NCBI GenBank assembly: GCA_951800645.1
Contig: CATOIK010000024.1
Location: 1 to 32,046 of the forward strand
DNA: 32,046 bases
Source: an uncultured Eubacteriales bacterium
GTDB lineage: Bacteria > Bacillota > Clostridia > Lachnospirales > Lachnospiraceae
Direction of reading: 5' to 3'
Under the pieces are notes generated by a model. The model was not told the origin of the DNA. It saw nothing but the letters and a program-made list of their open reading frames with translations, and did no database searches. Both the position numbers and the translations under genes were made by a program. Positions 8,021-16,063 of the stretch are shown here, piece after piece. Position 1 is the stretch's first letter; the number at the start of each line of letters is the position of its first letter.

Positions 8021-8984
8021 GAAGGTTCTGCTGGAGGCGAAACATCTGGTAAAGGAATTTCCCATCGGCGGCACAAAGAAAAATCCGCTGACAGTGCACG
8101 CAGTTTCCGATGTGAATTTAGAGATTTATGAAGGGGAAACCCTGGCCTTGGTAGGGGAGTCCGGCTGTGGGAAAAGTACCCTGGGAAGAACTCTGATCCG
8201 GCTTTTGGAGCCGACTTCCGGCGAAGTCTTTTTTGAGGGAGAGGAAATCACCTCCATGACTGCCAGAGAGTTTGCCCAGAGGCGGAGGCAGATGCAGATT
8301 ATTTTCCAGGATCCTTACGCCTCCTTAAATCCGCGGATGAGCGTAAAGGAGATTATTGCAGAGCCGCTTACTACTTATGGCATGAAGGACAAGGGAGAAT
8401 TGGAAAACCGGATCAAGGATCTGATGAAAAAGGTAGGTATTCCGGAGGAGTTTTATAACCGGTATCCCCATCAGTTTTCCGGAGGACAGCGGCAGAGAAT
8501 CGGCATTGCCCGTGCCATTGCCTTAAATCCCAGGCTGATTATCTGCGATGAACCAGTGTCAGCTCTGGATGTGTCCATTCAGTCTCAGGTGCTGAATCTT
8601 TTGAAGGATTTGCAGCAGGAGTACAGTCTGACCTATTTGTTTATTTCTCACGATTTAAGCGTGGTGAAGTTTATTGCAGATCGGGTGTGCGTCATGTTTC
8701 TGGGAAGCATCTGCGAGATTGGAAGCACAGAAGCGCTGTATGAGCAGCCGCTGCATCCTTACACCCGCTTCTTGCTGAATGCCATTCCCAAGGCAGACCC
8801 AAGGCTTCGCACAGAGGAGAAGGAGCTGCTTTCCGGCGAGATTCCATCGCCGGTAAATCCGCCGTCCGGCTGCCGGTTCCATACCAGGTGTCCTTATGCC
8901 AGGGAGATTTGCAGCCGGGAAGCGCCGGGATGTAAGCAGGTGGGCCAGCGGCAGGTGTTCTGTCATTTCCCCTTAGAGAAATAG
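8010..8984 (+). CDS. Peptide ABC transporter ATP-binding protein, DppF/OppF type
   Basis: The 324-residue ATPase has Walker A GESGCGKS (49-56), Q-loop FQDPYASLNPRMS, signature FSGGQRQRIGIARA, Walker B LIICDEPVSALDVSIQ, switch ISHDLSV and a C-terminal Cys-containing domain (GCRFHTRCPYA). The DVSIQ after Walker B is typical of the DppF/OppF partner. It is the last gene of the operon, starts inside the end of the previous gene, and is followed by a strong terminator at 9013-9063. Confidence 0.93.
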   Translation: MENKKVLLEAKHLVKEFPIGGTKKNPLTVHAVSDVNLEIYEGETLALVGESGCGKSTLGRTLIRLLEPTSGEVFFEGEEITSMTAREFAQRRRQMQIIFQDPYASLNPRMSVKEIIAEPLTTYGMKDKGELENRIKDLMKKVGIPEEFYNRYPHQFSGGQRQRIGIARAIALNPRLIICDEPVSALDVSIQSQVLNLLKDLQQEYSLTYLFISHDLSVVKFIADRVCVMFLGSICEIGSTEALYEQPLHPYTRFLLNAIPKADPRLRTEEKELLSGEIPSPVNPPSGCRFHTRCPYAREICSREAPGCKQVGQRQVFCHFPLEK

Positions 8985-9012
8985 AGGATATTGTTAAAAA
9001 ACAGGTAAAAAT

Positions 9013-9063
9013 AAGTCGAGGCGGGGGATGTTGCCAAAATCCCTCGCTTTGGCTTGCTTTTTT
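9013..9063 (+). terminator. Terminator of the peptide-transporter operon
   Basis: A 17-bp stem (9013-9029 with 9039-9055, four G-U pairs and no mismatch) has a nine-base loop and is followed by GC and six T (9058-9063). Confidence 0.8.
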
Positions 9064-9082
9064 ACAGGATTTGGAATACAAT
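9054..9082 (+). promoter_or_regulatory. Candidate promoter of the molybdenum operon
   Basis: TTGCTT (9054-9059) and TACAAT (9077-9082) are 17 bases apart, about 90 bases before the first start codon. The -35 box overlaps the tail of the preceding terminator. Confidence 0.4.
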
Positions 9083-9172
9083 AAAAAAAGACAGACTCCC
9101 TTATTTTTTTACAGGCGTTAGAGTTTAGAAAAACGAACGGTTTGAATATATAGGAGAAGGAGCGGTGTGTTG

Positions 9173-9574
9173 ATGGGGCGGACGAGAAAGAAAATCCGGG
9201 AGAGCAACAGCATGGTCCGGCCAGATGTGCGGGTTCGGCTGCGGGCAGGGGAAGCGTTTTATGGGCCAGGTGTGCAGGAGCTTTTAAAGGGGATTGATGA
9301 AACCGGTTCTTTGCAGGAGGCATGTCTTAAGATGGAGCTTTCTTACAGCAAAGGCCGGAAGATGATAAAGCGGTTAGAGGAGCAGATGGGCTGTGCCATG
9401 ACCAGGCGGCAGGCCGGAGGAAGCGGCGGAGGAGGCTCGGTGCTGACAGAGCAGGGGAAGCGGCTGGTGGAACGCTATGAGCAGATGACATCGGAAATCC
9501 GGGCATTTGCAGAGAAGGCCTATGAAACATATATGGGAGACGATTTTTGGAAAGACGGAGGAGATGAAGCATGA
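9173..9574 (+). CDS. ModE-type winged-helix regulator (DNA-binding domain only)
   Basis: The 133-residue protein matches the N-terminal DNA-binding domain of ModE-like regulators. Helix-turn-helix text includes LLKGIDETGSLQEACLKMEL and SYSKGRKMIKRLEEQMGC, then a Gly-rich wing (GGSGGGGS) and LTEQGKRLVERY. The C-terminal molbindin (TOBE/MOP) domains of full-length ModE are absent, so molybdate sensing may be missing or done by another protein. ATG 9173 is preferred because AAGGAG lies ten bases upstream; GTG 9167 and TTG 9170 are in frame but too close to it. Its stop overlaps the next start (ATGA). Position at the head of a mod/moa operon supports a role in regulating molybdenum uptake or cofactor genes. 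Confidence 0.82.
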   Translation: MGRTRKKIRESNSMVRPDVRVRLRAGEAFYGPGVQELLKGIDETGSLQEACLKMELSYSKGRKMIKRLEEQMGCAMTRRQAGGSGGGGSVLTEQGKRLVERYEQMTSEIRAFAEKAYETYMGDDFWKDGGDEA

Positions 9575-10635
9575 AATTGATCAAAACGGTGGATGCAGAA
9601 GGGGCTGTGCTGTGCCATGACATCACCCAGATCATCAAAGGAGTTACCAAGGACGCAGTGTTTCGCAAAGGCCATGTGGTAAGGGCGGAAGACATTCCGG
9701 TGCTGTTAAGCGTGGGAAAGGATCAGCTTTATGTGTGGGAGCAGGAGGAAGGAATGCTGCATGAAAACGATGCGGCAGAGATACTTTGCAGTCTGTGCCT
9801 GAATGAGCATATGAGCCGTTCTCAGGCCAAGGAAGGAAAAATCGAGCTTATGGCAGAGCAGGACGGCCTTTTAAAGGTAAACAGCCAGGGGATCAAGGCG
9901 GTCAACAGCTTCGGTCAGATGATGATCGCCAGCCGCCATGGGAATTTCCCGGTAAAGGCAGGGGATAAACTGGCAGGAACCCGCATCATCCCTTTGGTAA
10001 TTGAGAAGGAAAAGATGGAGGCGGCAAAGCAGGCGGTTGCGGCTGCCGCCGGCAGTCGCCCGATCTTGGAACTGAAACCGTTTTTACATAAAAAGGCAGG
10101 TATTGTGACTACCGGAAACGAAGTGTTTTACGGACGGATCCAGGATACATTCACGCCGGTAATCCGGGAAAAACTGGGAGAATTTGACACGGAAATTATC
10201 GATCATGTGACCTGGAATGATGATGATAAAAAGGTAACGGCCAGCATACTGGATATGATTGAGAAGGGGGCGGATGTGGTAATCTGCACCGGCGGCATGA
10301 GTGTGGACCCGGATGATAAGACGCCCCTGGCTATTAAAAACACAGGTGCCCGGATTGTAAGCTACGGAGCGCCGGTGCTGCCGGGAGCCATGTTCTTGCT
10401 GGCCTACTACGATGTGAAGGACGAGTTTGGAACAGTGCTGCGGACGGCGGCTGTTTTGGGGCTTCCCGGCTGTGTAATGTATGCGAAACGGACCATTTTT
10501 GATCTGGTTCTGCCCCGGGTGATGGCAGACGATGTGGTAACTGCAGAGGAACTGGCGGCTTTGGGAGAAGGAGGGCTGTGCCTTAGCTGCCTGGAGTGTA
10601 CCTTCCCAAACTGCGGATTCGGAAAGGGGAAATAA
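9571..10635 (+). CDS. Molybdopterin-binding protein (MoeA/CinA-like) with Cys-rich tail
   Basis: The 354-residue cytosolic protein has a MoCF-type molybdopterin-binding domain in its C-terminal half. It shows GIVTTGNEVFYGRIQDTFTP, then a DVVICTGGMSVDPDDKTP loop that is the family's TGG-S motif, and VLPGAMFLLAY and VLGLPGCVMYAK. The N-terminal half (ITQIIKGVTKDAVFRKGHVV) is the short clostridial form, smaller than full MoeA. The tail carries four Cys (337, 340, 343, 348) in CX2CX2CX4C spacing, a possible metal or Fe-S site. The likely role is molybdenum insertion or handling of the pterin. It overlaps the previous gene by four bases, and moaC follows after three bases. Confidence 0.88.
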   Translation: MKLIKTVDAEGAVLCHDITQIIKGVTKDAVFRKGHVVRAEDIPVLLSVGKDQLYVWEQEEGMLHENDAAEILCSLCLNEHMSRSQAKEGKIELMAEQDGLLKVNSQGIKAVNSFGQMMIASRHGNFPVKAGDKLAGTRIIPLVIEKEKMEAAKQAVAAAAGSRPILELKPFLHKKAGIVTTGNEVFYGRIQDTFTPVIREKLGEFDTEIIDHVTWNDDDKKVTASILDMIEKGADVVICTGGMSVDPDDKTPLAIKNTGARIVSYGAPVLPGAMFLLAYYDVKDEFGTVLRTAAVLGLPGCVMYAKRTIFDLVLPRVMADDVVTAEELAALGEGGLCLSCLECTFPNCGFGKGK

Positions 10636-10638
10636 GCC

Positions 10639-11118
10639 ATGGAGTTTACTCATTTTGACAGCCAGGGAAATGCCTGGATGGTAGATGTCAGCGGCAAGAA
10701 GGAAACAGAGCGGGAGGCAGTGGCAAAAGGAAGTATTTTTTTAAGCCGTCCCTGTTTTGAGATGGTGCGGCAGGGGAGTATGAAGAAGGGGGATGTGCTG
10801 GCTGTGGCTCAGGTGGCCGGGATTATGGGAGCCAAGAAAACATCGGAGCTGATTCCACTATGCCATCTGATTCATCTGACGAAGCTGGCGGTGGAGTTTG
10901 AACTGAAGGAGGAAACCTGTGAGATCCAGGCAGTCTGCACGGCAAAGACTACCGGCCAGACCGGTGTGGAGATGGAGGCGCTGACAGGAGTTAATGTGGC
11001 GCTTCTGACCATCTACGACATGTGCAAGGCAGTAGACAAGGAAATGGAGATTGGCGGGATTTATTTGGAACGGAAGACAGGCGGAAAAAGCGGGGAGTTT
11101 ATAAATTCCCGGAAATAA
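10639..11118 (+). CDS. moaC: Cyclic pyranopterin monophosphate synthase MoaC
   Basis: The 159-residue enzyme makes cyclic pyranopterin monophosphate from the MoaA product in molybdenum cofactor synthesis. Family hallmarks are the start [36 protein letters not shown], the substrate motif [12 protein letters not shown] (residues 71-82), [12 protein letters not shown], and the active-site DMCKAVDK with Asp127 and Lys130. Length is normal. No moaA, moaB, moaE or mobA is in the window, so the rest of the pathway must lie elsewhere. Confidence 0.96.
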   Translation: MEFTHFDSQGNAWMVDVSGKKETEREAVAKGSIFLSRPCFEMVRQGSMKKGDVLAVAQVAGIMGAKKTSELIPLCHLIHLTKLAVEFELKEETCEIQAVCTAKTTGQTGVEMEALTGVNVALLTIYDMCKAVDKEMEIGGIYLERKTGGKSGEFINSRK

Positions 11119-11144
11119 AAAGTGAAAAACAAGAAGGAGAAGGC

Positions 11145-12041
11145 ATGAGAAGATGGATGGGATTTGCAGCGGCGGTTATGGCGGCAGGAGTGCTGGCCGG
11201 ATGCGGGGCAGAAAAGGCAGCGGAGACGGCGGTTGCTACAGTAGCGGCAGCAGACACGGCGGCAGCGGAGGAGGATGCCGGGGCAAAACAGAAAGCAGTT
11301 GGCGGTGAAGAAGCGGCGCAGGCGGAAGGCGAAAGCCAGGAGGCAGCAGAGCTTCTGGTGGCGGCAGCCGCCAGCCTGAAAAATGTCTACGAGGAGGAAT
11401 TGATTCCTCTGTTTCAGGAACAGAATCCGGGGGTCATTGTGAAGGGCGTCTACGACAGCTCCGGGAAGCTGCAGACCCAGATTGAAGAAGGGCTTGAGGC
11501 AGATGTGTTTATGTCGGCGGCCAACAAGCAGATGGACGCTTTAAATGAAAAAGGGCTGATTGCATCGGATACGATGGTAGACCTTCTGGAGAACAAGATT
11601 GTTTTGATCGTGCCGTCCGGAAGTGAAACTGCGCTTACAGGTTTTGAGGACATTGCAAAGGCGGAAAGCATCGCCCTGGGAGATCCTGCCTTCGTTCCGG
11701 CAGGCCAGTATTCGGAGGAAGCTTTGAAAAGCTTAGGCATCTGGGATGAAATTCAGGACAGAGTAAGCTTTGGAACCAATGTGACGGAAGTGCTTGCCCA
11801 GGTGGCGGCAGCCAGCGCAGGTGCCGGAATTGTGTACGCCACAGATGCAGCCAGTATGCCGGAGGATGTAACCGTGATTGCTGAGGCGCCAGAAGGGAGT
11901 CTGAAAAAGAAAGTAATCTATCCGGTGGCAGTTACTGCAAATTCTGCTCATCCGGCGGAAGCAGAGGCTTTTGTGGGATTTTTGCAGACAGAGGAAGCCA
12001 TGGCTGCCTTTGCAGCTTATGGCTTTGCTCCGGGCAACTAG
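11145..12041 (+). CDS. modA: Molybdate ABC transporter substrate-binding lipoprotein ModA
   Basis: The 298-residue lipoprotein starts MRRWMGF and has the lipobox LAGC (Cys20). An Ala/Glu-rich linker of about 50 residues separates it from the binding domain. That domain begins ELLVAAAASLKNVYEEELIP, the ModA signature whose serine contacts the oxyanion. It continues with YDSSGKLQTQIEEG, ADVFMSAANKQMDAL and ALGDPAFVPAGQYSEEAL. The protein captures molybdate or tungstate outside the membrane. ATG 11145 with AGAAGGAGAAGG is the start; the frame is open further upstream within moaC but without a ribosome site. Confidence 0.95.
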   Translation: MRRWMGFAAAVMAAGVLAGCGAEKAAETAVATVAAADTAAAEEDAGAKQKAVGGEEAAQAEGESQEAAELLVAAAASLKNVYEEELIPLFQEQNPGVIVKGVYDSSGKLQTQIEEGLEADVFMSAANKQMDALNEKGLIASDTMVDLLENKIVLIVPSGSETALTGFEDIAKAESIALGDPAFVPAGQYSEEALKSLGIWDEIQDRVSFGTNVTEVLAQVAAASAGAGIVYATDAASMPEDVTVIAEAPEGSLKKKVIYPVAVTANSAHPAEAEAFVGFLQTEEAMAAFAAYGFAPGN

Positions 12042-12068
12042 GCCTGGAAAGCAGGAAGGAGGAAAGAC

Positions 12069-12740
12069 ATGGATTGGACGCCGCTTTTCATTTCTATGAA
12101 AACAGCCAGTTTGTCAGTGGCAGTAACCTTTTTTCTTGGCATTCTGGCGGCCTGGCTGGTGGTGCGGATGGAAAACGAGACATGGAAGGCTGTGGTGGAT
12201 GGAATTTTGACGATTCCGCTGGTGCTTCCTCCTACAGTGGCTGGTTTTTTCCTGTTGATGATGTTTGGGGTAAAGCGTCCTCTGGGCCAGTTCTTTCTGG
12301 AATACTTCAGTGTGAAGATTGCCTTTTCCTGGTGTGCCACGGTGATTGCGGCAGTTGTGATGTCCTTTCCTTTAATGTACAGATCAGCGAGAGGCGCTTT
12401 TGAACAGGTGGATCCCAATCTGGTGGACGCAGCCAGAACCCTGGGAATGAGCGAGTGGCAGATCTTCTGGAAGGTGCTTTTGACGAATGCCGTGTCAGGA
12501 GTGGCAGGAGGAGGCGTGCTGGCCTTTGCCAGAGGGCTGGGCGAGTTTGGCGCAACGGCCATGCTTGCGGGAAATATCGCTGGGAAAACCAGAACCCTTC
12601 CTATGGCTGTGTACTCAGAGGTGGCGGCGGGAAATATGGATTCGGCCTGGCAGTATGTGGCAGTGATTGTTGTTGTGGCATTTGCGGCGATTCTGGTTCT
12701 GGACGGACTGGAATACCGAAGCCGGAAGAAGTGGAAATGA
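12069..12740 (+). CDS. modB: Molybdate ABC transporter permease ModB
   Basis: The 223-residue membrane protein has about five hydrophobic helices. It starts with TPLFISMKTASLSVAVTFFL, continues with IPLVLPPTVAGFFLL, and carries the EAA loop DAARTLGMSEWQIFWKVLL, then FARGLGEFGATAMLAGNIAG, a ModB hallmark. It forms the homodimeric channel between ModA and ModC. GGAAGGAGG precedes ATG 12069. modC begins 22 bases after its stop. Confidence 0.95.
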   Translation: MDWTPLFISMKTASLSVAVTFFLGILAAWLVVRMENETWKAVVDGILTIPLVLPPTVAGFFLLMMFGVKRPLGQFFLEYFSVKIAFSWCATVIAAVVMSFPLMYRSARGAFEQVDPNLVDAARTLGMSEWQIFWKVLLTNAVSGVAGGGVLAFARGLGEFGATAMLAGNIAGKTRTLPMAVYSEVAAGNMDSAWQYVAVIVVVAFAAILVLDGLEYRSRKKWK

Positions 12741-12762
12741 CGGAGGAAAAACAACAGGGAAA

Positions 12763-13827
12763 ATGGTATTGAAAGCAGAGATACATAAGAAACTGGGCGG
12801 ATTTTCTCTGGATGCAGCCTTTGAGGCGGGCTGCGGGTGTCTGGGGATTCTGGGTCCGTCCGGCTGCGGAAAAAGCATGTCGTTAAAATCCATCGCTGGA
12901 ATCGTAAGGCCGGATAAGGGCCGGATTACTGTGGGAGACAGGGTTTTGTACGATGGGGCAGCCCGCATTGATATGCGGCCCAGAAAGCGGCGGGCAGGCT
13001 ATTTGTTCCAGAGCTATGCCCTGTTTCCCAATATGACGGTGGAACAGAATATTGCGGTTGGACTGGGCGGCCTTTCCGGCAGATTTCAGAAAGCCCGGCC
13101 TCAGACGGCGGAGCGGGTGGCTCAGATGGTGAAAAAATTTCATCTGGAAGGTCTGGAAAAGCATTATCCCAGGCAGCTTTCCGGCGGTCAGCAGCAGCGG
13201 GTGGCATTGGCCCGGATTCTGGCCTATGAGCCGGATGTGCTTTTGCTGGATGAGCCGTTTTCTGCCATGGACGCCCACCTGCGGGAGGGACTTCGGCTGG
13301 AACTGGGCAGAACCCTGGCGGACTACGGCGGCACTGCAGTTTTAGTGACCCATGACCGGGACGAGGCCTATCAGTTGTGCAATCGGATCGTGCTGATGGA
13401 GAATGGCCGGGTGCTGGCATCCGGAGATACCAGGCAGGTGTTTGCAAACCCAATGACTGTCCAGGCAGCCCGGATGACCGGCTGCAAAAACATTTCTCGG
13501 ATCCAGCCGTTGGAGGCTCATAAGGTGCGGGCTTTGGATTGGGGAAATCTGGAGCTGGTGACTGAGGCAGAGGTAATGCCGGAGACTACCCATATCGGAA
13601 TCCGGGCTCATGATTTTAAGCCCATCTCAGAGACGGAAGAAGTCATAAACCAGATTCCAACCGGCCGCTGTCAGATTTCCGAGATGCCCTTTGAGTGGTA
13701 TGTAACTTTGGAAAACGGTATCTGGTGGAAAACAGAAAAAGACATCCATGTCCACAGCCTGGCAGGAGTGGTGCCAGAGAGGCTGTGGGTAGAGCCGGAG
13801 AAGATTTTGATGCTGAAGGAAAGGTAA
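12763..13827 (+). CDS. modC: Molybdate ABC transporter ATP-binding protein ModC
   Basis: The 354-residue ATPase has Walker A GPSGCGKS (31-38), Q-loop FQSYALFPNMTVEQN, signature LSGGQQQRVALARIL, Walker B VLLLDEPFSAMD and the switch VTHDRDEAY. A C-terminal domain of about 110 residues (IGIRAHDFKPI) is TOBE/MOP-like. It energises molybdate import with ModA and ModB. ATG 12763 is the only plausible start in frame. The best ribosome site (GGAGG, 12742-12746) is 16 bases away, so coupling to modB translation or use of AGGG close to the ATG is likely. A hairpin shared with the convergent sigG gene follows. Confidence 0.93.
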   Translation: MVLKAEIHKKLGGFSLDAAFEAGCGCLGILGPSGCGKSMSLKSIAGIVRPDKGRITVGDRVLYDGAARIDMRPRKRRAGYLFQSYALFPNMTVEQNIAVGLGGLSGRFQKARPQTAERVAQMVKKFHLEGLEKHYPRQLSGGQQQRVALARILAYEPDVLLLDEPFSAMDAHLREGLRLELGRTLADYGGTAVLVTHDRDEAYQLCNRIVLMENGRVLASGDTRQVFANPMTVQAARMTGCKNISRIQPLEAHKVRALDWGNLELVTEAEVMPETTHIGIRAHDFKPISETEEVINQIPTGRCQISEMPFEWYVTLENGIWWKTEKDIHVHSLAGVVPERLWVEPEKILMLKER

Positions 13828-13840
13828 GGGAACTCAGTTA

Positions 13841-13877
13841 AGGGGCAGGGAGACTTTCAAAAGTCTCGCCTGCCCCT
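13841..13877. terminator. Hairpin between convergent modC and sigG
   Basis: AGGGGCAGG (13841-13849) pairs with CCTGCCCCT (13869-13877) and the stem continues through GAGACTT/AAGTCTC with one bulged G, closing a TCAA loop. No clear T-run follows on either strand, so bidirectional termination is probable but imperfect. Confidence 0.6.
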
Positions 13878-13896
13878 TCTGATATGCGCAGTCTCC

Positions 13897-14673
13897 TTAG
13901 TTCAGATAATTCCGCATCGTCTTCAGCGCATTCTTTTCCAGTCGGGATACCTGGGCCTGGCTGATGTGGATTTCTTCGGCCACCTCGGTCTGGGTTTTTC
14001 CTTCAAAAAAACGCATATCAATGATGTGCCGTTCTCTCTGGGGCAGACGGTTCATGGCTTCCCGCAGGGAAATTTCCTCCACCCAGTTTTCCTCCAGGTT
14101 TTTCTTGTCGCTGATCTGATCCATCACATAGAGGGGGTCGCCGCCGTCTGTGTATACAGGCTCGTAAAGGCTGACCGGAGTTTGGATGGCGTCCAGGGCG
14201 TAGGTGATGTCTTCCCGGCTGACGCCGATTTCCTGGGCAATCTCCATCAGCGTAGGCTCCTGGGAATTCTTCCGCATCAGATTTTCCTTGGCATAGATGG
14301 CCTTGTAGGCGGTGTCCCGCAAAGAGCGGCTGACCCGGATGGAATTGTTGTCCCGCAGATAACGCCGCACCTCTCCTAAGATCATAGGCACCGCATAGGT
14401 AGAAAAGCGGACATTCTGGGTGATGTCAAAGTTGTCTATGGCCTTGATCAGGCCGATGCAGCCAATCTGGAATAAATCGTCCACATTTTCGCTGCTGTTG
14501 GAGAACCGCTGTATTACGCTTAAAACCAGACGGAGATTCCCCTTGATGTACTGTTCTCTGGCTTCCATATCCCCTTCCAGAATCCGCTTGAAAAGGGCGT
14601 CCTTTTCATCATTGGTAAGCAGTGGCAGCTTTGCCGTGTTCACTCCGCAGATTTCAACCTTGTATCCAGCCAT
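13897..14673 (-). CDS. sigG: Late forespore sporulation sigma factor SigG
   Basis: The 258-residue sigma-70 family factor matches SigG closely. It begins MAGYKVEICGVNTAKLPLLT, the N-terminal signature of SigG. Region 2 contains NLRLVLSVIQRF, VDDLFQIGCIGLIKAIDNF and RFSTYAVPMILGEVRRYLRD, followed by NSIRVSRSLRDTAYKA. Region 4 has LPQRERHIIDMRFFEGKTQ and HISQAQVSRLEKNALK as the helix-turn-helix. It directs RNA polymerase to late forespore genes. ATG 14673 has GGAGGT six bases upstream; ten extra upstream residues are in frame but have no homology. In many Firmicutes sigG follows spoIIGA-sigE; here it stands alone between mod and fliB-like genes. Confidence 0.96.
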   Translation of the reverse strand: MAGYKVEICGVNTAKLPLLTNDEKDALFKRILEGDMEAREQYIKGNLRLVLSVIQRFSNSSENVDDLFQIGCIGLIKAIDNFDITQNVRFSTYAVPMILGEVRRYLRDNNSIRVSRSLRDTAYKAIYAKENLMRKNSQEPTLMEIAQEIGVSREDITYALDAIQTPVSLYEPVYTDGGDPLYVMDQISDKKNLEENWVEEISLREAMNRLPQRERHIIDMRFFEGKTQTEVAEEIHISQAQVSRLEKNALKTMRNYLN

Positions 14674-14796
14674 GTTCTTACCTCCGCAAATCAATCTCGT
14701 CATCTATGAGTTACTGTTCAGAGCCAAATAAAATTTTGCCTGGACCTGAACGGCAATTCATATAAAACAGGATTTACGGATTCAGGAGGGTTTATA

Positions 14797-14825
14797 CTGA
14801 CATTTTTTTGAAATCCTGCTATAAT
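14797..14825 (+). promoter_or_regulatory. Sigma-A-like promoter for the FliB-like gene
   Basis: CTGACA (14797-14802) and a perfect TATAAT (14820-14825) are 17 bases apart, and AGGAGG lies shortly before the ATG at 14861. Confidence 0.65.
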
Positions 14826-14860
14826 AACAGCGACAATCAGAAAAAATCAGGAGGAATCCC

Positions 14861-16009
14861 ATGCTTATTACCACTCCTCATTACTATAATCAGTTTCGCT
14901 GTATTGCCGGGGACTGCCCGGATACCTGCTGTGCCGGGTGGCAGATTGTGATTGACGATGCGACCCGCCGGAAATATGAAAATTACAAGGGGCCGTTCGG
15001 CAACCGGCTGCATAACTCCATCCACTGGAAGGACTCCTCCTTTAAGCAGTATGAGCGCCGATGCGCTTTTCTAAGCGAGGACAATCTTTGCGACATTTAC
15101 CGGGAAGCGGGAAAGGACATGCTTTGCAGGACCTGCCGCAATTATCCCCGCCATATCGAAGAATTTGAAGGCAGCAGGGAGATTTCCCTGTCATTGTCCT
15201 GTGTGGAGGCTGCCCGCCTGATTTTAGGGTGCAAAGAGCCGGTTCACTTTCTTACCAGAGAGCGGGAGGGAGAGGAGGAATACGATGATTTCGATTTCTT
15301 TCTCTATACCAAGTTGGAGGACGCCCGTGATCTAATGATAAAAATTCTGCAGAACCGGCAGTTTTCCATAGAAGTGCGAATGGGGGCTGTCCTGGCTCTG
15401 GCTCACGATTTACAGCGCAGAATCAACCGTCAGGAATTGTTTTCTGTGGACGAATTGCTGGAGCGGTATCAAAAAGAGGGCGCCCTGGATAAGCTGGAGA
15501 AAAAATTGGGAGCATACTGCATTACCGGAGAGGGGCGCTTTTTGCAGATGCAGGAACTGTTTGGTTTTTTCGGAGAGCTGGAGGTGTTAAAAGCTGACTG
15601 GCCGGAGTATTTGGCGGCGCGGCGGAGCAGACTGTTTGAACAGGGAAAAGAAGCCTATGCCGGGATGCGGCGCCGTTTTCTGGAACAGAAGACAAGGCAG
15701 TGGGATGTCTTTCTGGAACAGTTGATGGTGTATTTTGTATTTACTTATTTCTGCGGGGCTGTGTATGATGAGCGGGCCTATGAGAAGATGAAGCTGGCAG
15801 TAGTCAGTACGATTCTTATTGAAGAACTGGTGATGGCCGGGTGGAATGAAAATCAGAAATTGCCGGAGCTGGAAGCGTTTATCGATGCAGGCCACCGGTA
15901 TGCAAAAGAAGTGGAACACTCGGATTTGAACTTAAACCGGTTGGAAAGGCTGTTCCGGGAAAAGGAGGCCTGCCGGTTGGAATCCCTGCTGGGAGTGGTT
16001 TTATCCTAA
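14861..16009 (+). CDS. FliB-like Cys-rich protein (flagellin lysine-N-methylase family)
   Basis: The 382-residue protein has the N-terminal Cys pattern of the FliB family. Cys14, Cys19, Cys23 and Cys24 lie in QFRCIAGDCPDTCCAGWQ, followed by RRCAFLSEDNLCDIY and MLCRTCRNYPR. The remaining 250 residues are alpha-helical and poorly marked. Family members are annotated as flagellin lysine-N-methylases, and the Cys cluster suggests bound iron-sulfur or zinc. No flagellar gene is in the window, so the substrate here is unknown. It has its own promoter, is convergent with coaX, and appears monocistronic. Confidence 0.75.
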   Translation: MLITTPHYYNQFRCIAGDCPDTCCAGWQIVIDDATRRKYENYKGPFGNRLHNSIHWKDSSFKQYERRCAFLSEDNLCDIYREAGKDMLCRTCRNYPRHIEEFEGSREISLSLSCVEAARLILGCKEPVHFLTREREGEEEYDDFDFFLYTKLEDARDLMIKILQNRQFSIEVRMGAVLALAHDLQRRINRQELFSVDELLERYQKEGALDKLEKKLGAYCITGEGRFLQMQELFGFFGELEVLKADWPEYLAARRSRLFEQGKEAYAGMRRRFLEQKTRQWDVFLEQLMVYFVFTYFCGAVYDERAYEKMKLAVVSTILIEELVMAGWNENQKLPELEAFIDAGHRYAKEVEHSDLNLNRLERLFREKEACRLESLLGVVLS

Positions 16010-16013
16010 TGAA

Positions 16014-16054
16014 AGGGCAGCCTGGAAACTTTGCAATAGGATCCAAACTGCCCT
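16014..16054. terminator. Weak hairpin between convergent FliB-like gene and coaX
   Basis: AGGGCAG (16014-16020) pairs with CTGCCCT (16048-16054), with three further pairs inside across a 2x2 internal loop. There is no good T-run on either strand. It is the only candidate terminator between the two converging genes. Confidence 0.35.
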
Positions 16055-16063
16055 GGCTGGAGC

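Noticed and set aside
9124..9152. TTTAGA-17-TATATA as promoter of the ModE-like gene
   Set aside because: Transcription would start within or after the ribosome-binding site; the element at 9054-9082 is better placed.
9064..9172. Moco (molybdenum cofactor) riboswitch before the molybdenum operon
   Set aside because: The gap of about 109 bases is short for that RNA and I could not find its conserved multi-stem core.
14704..14760. SigF-type promoter for sigG (a GGCAAAATT-like -10 on the - strand)
   Set aside because: A GGCAAAATT element is present, but no -35 box at the expected spacing could be found, so it is not listed as a feature.
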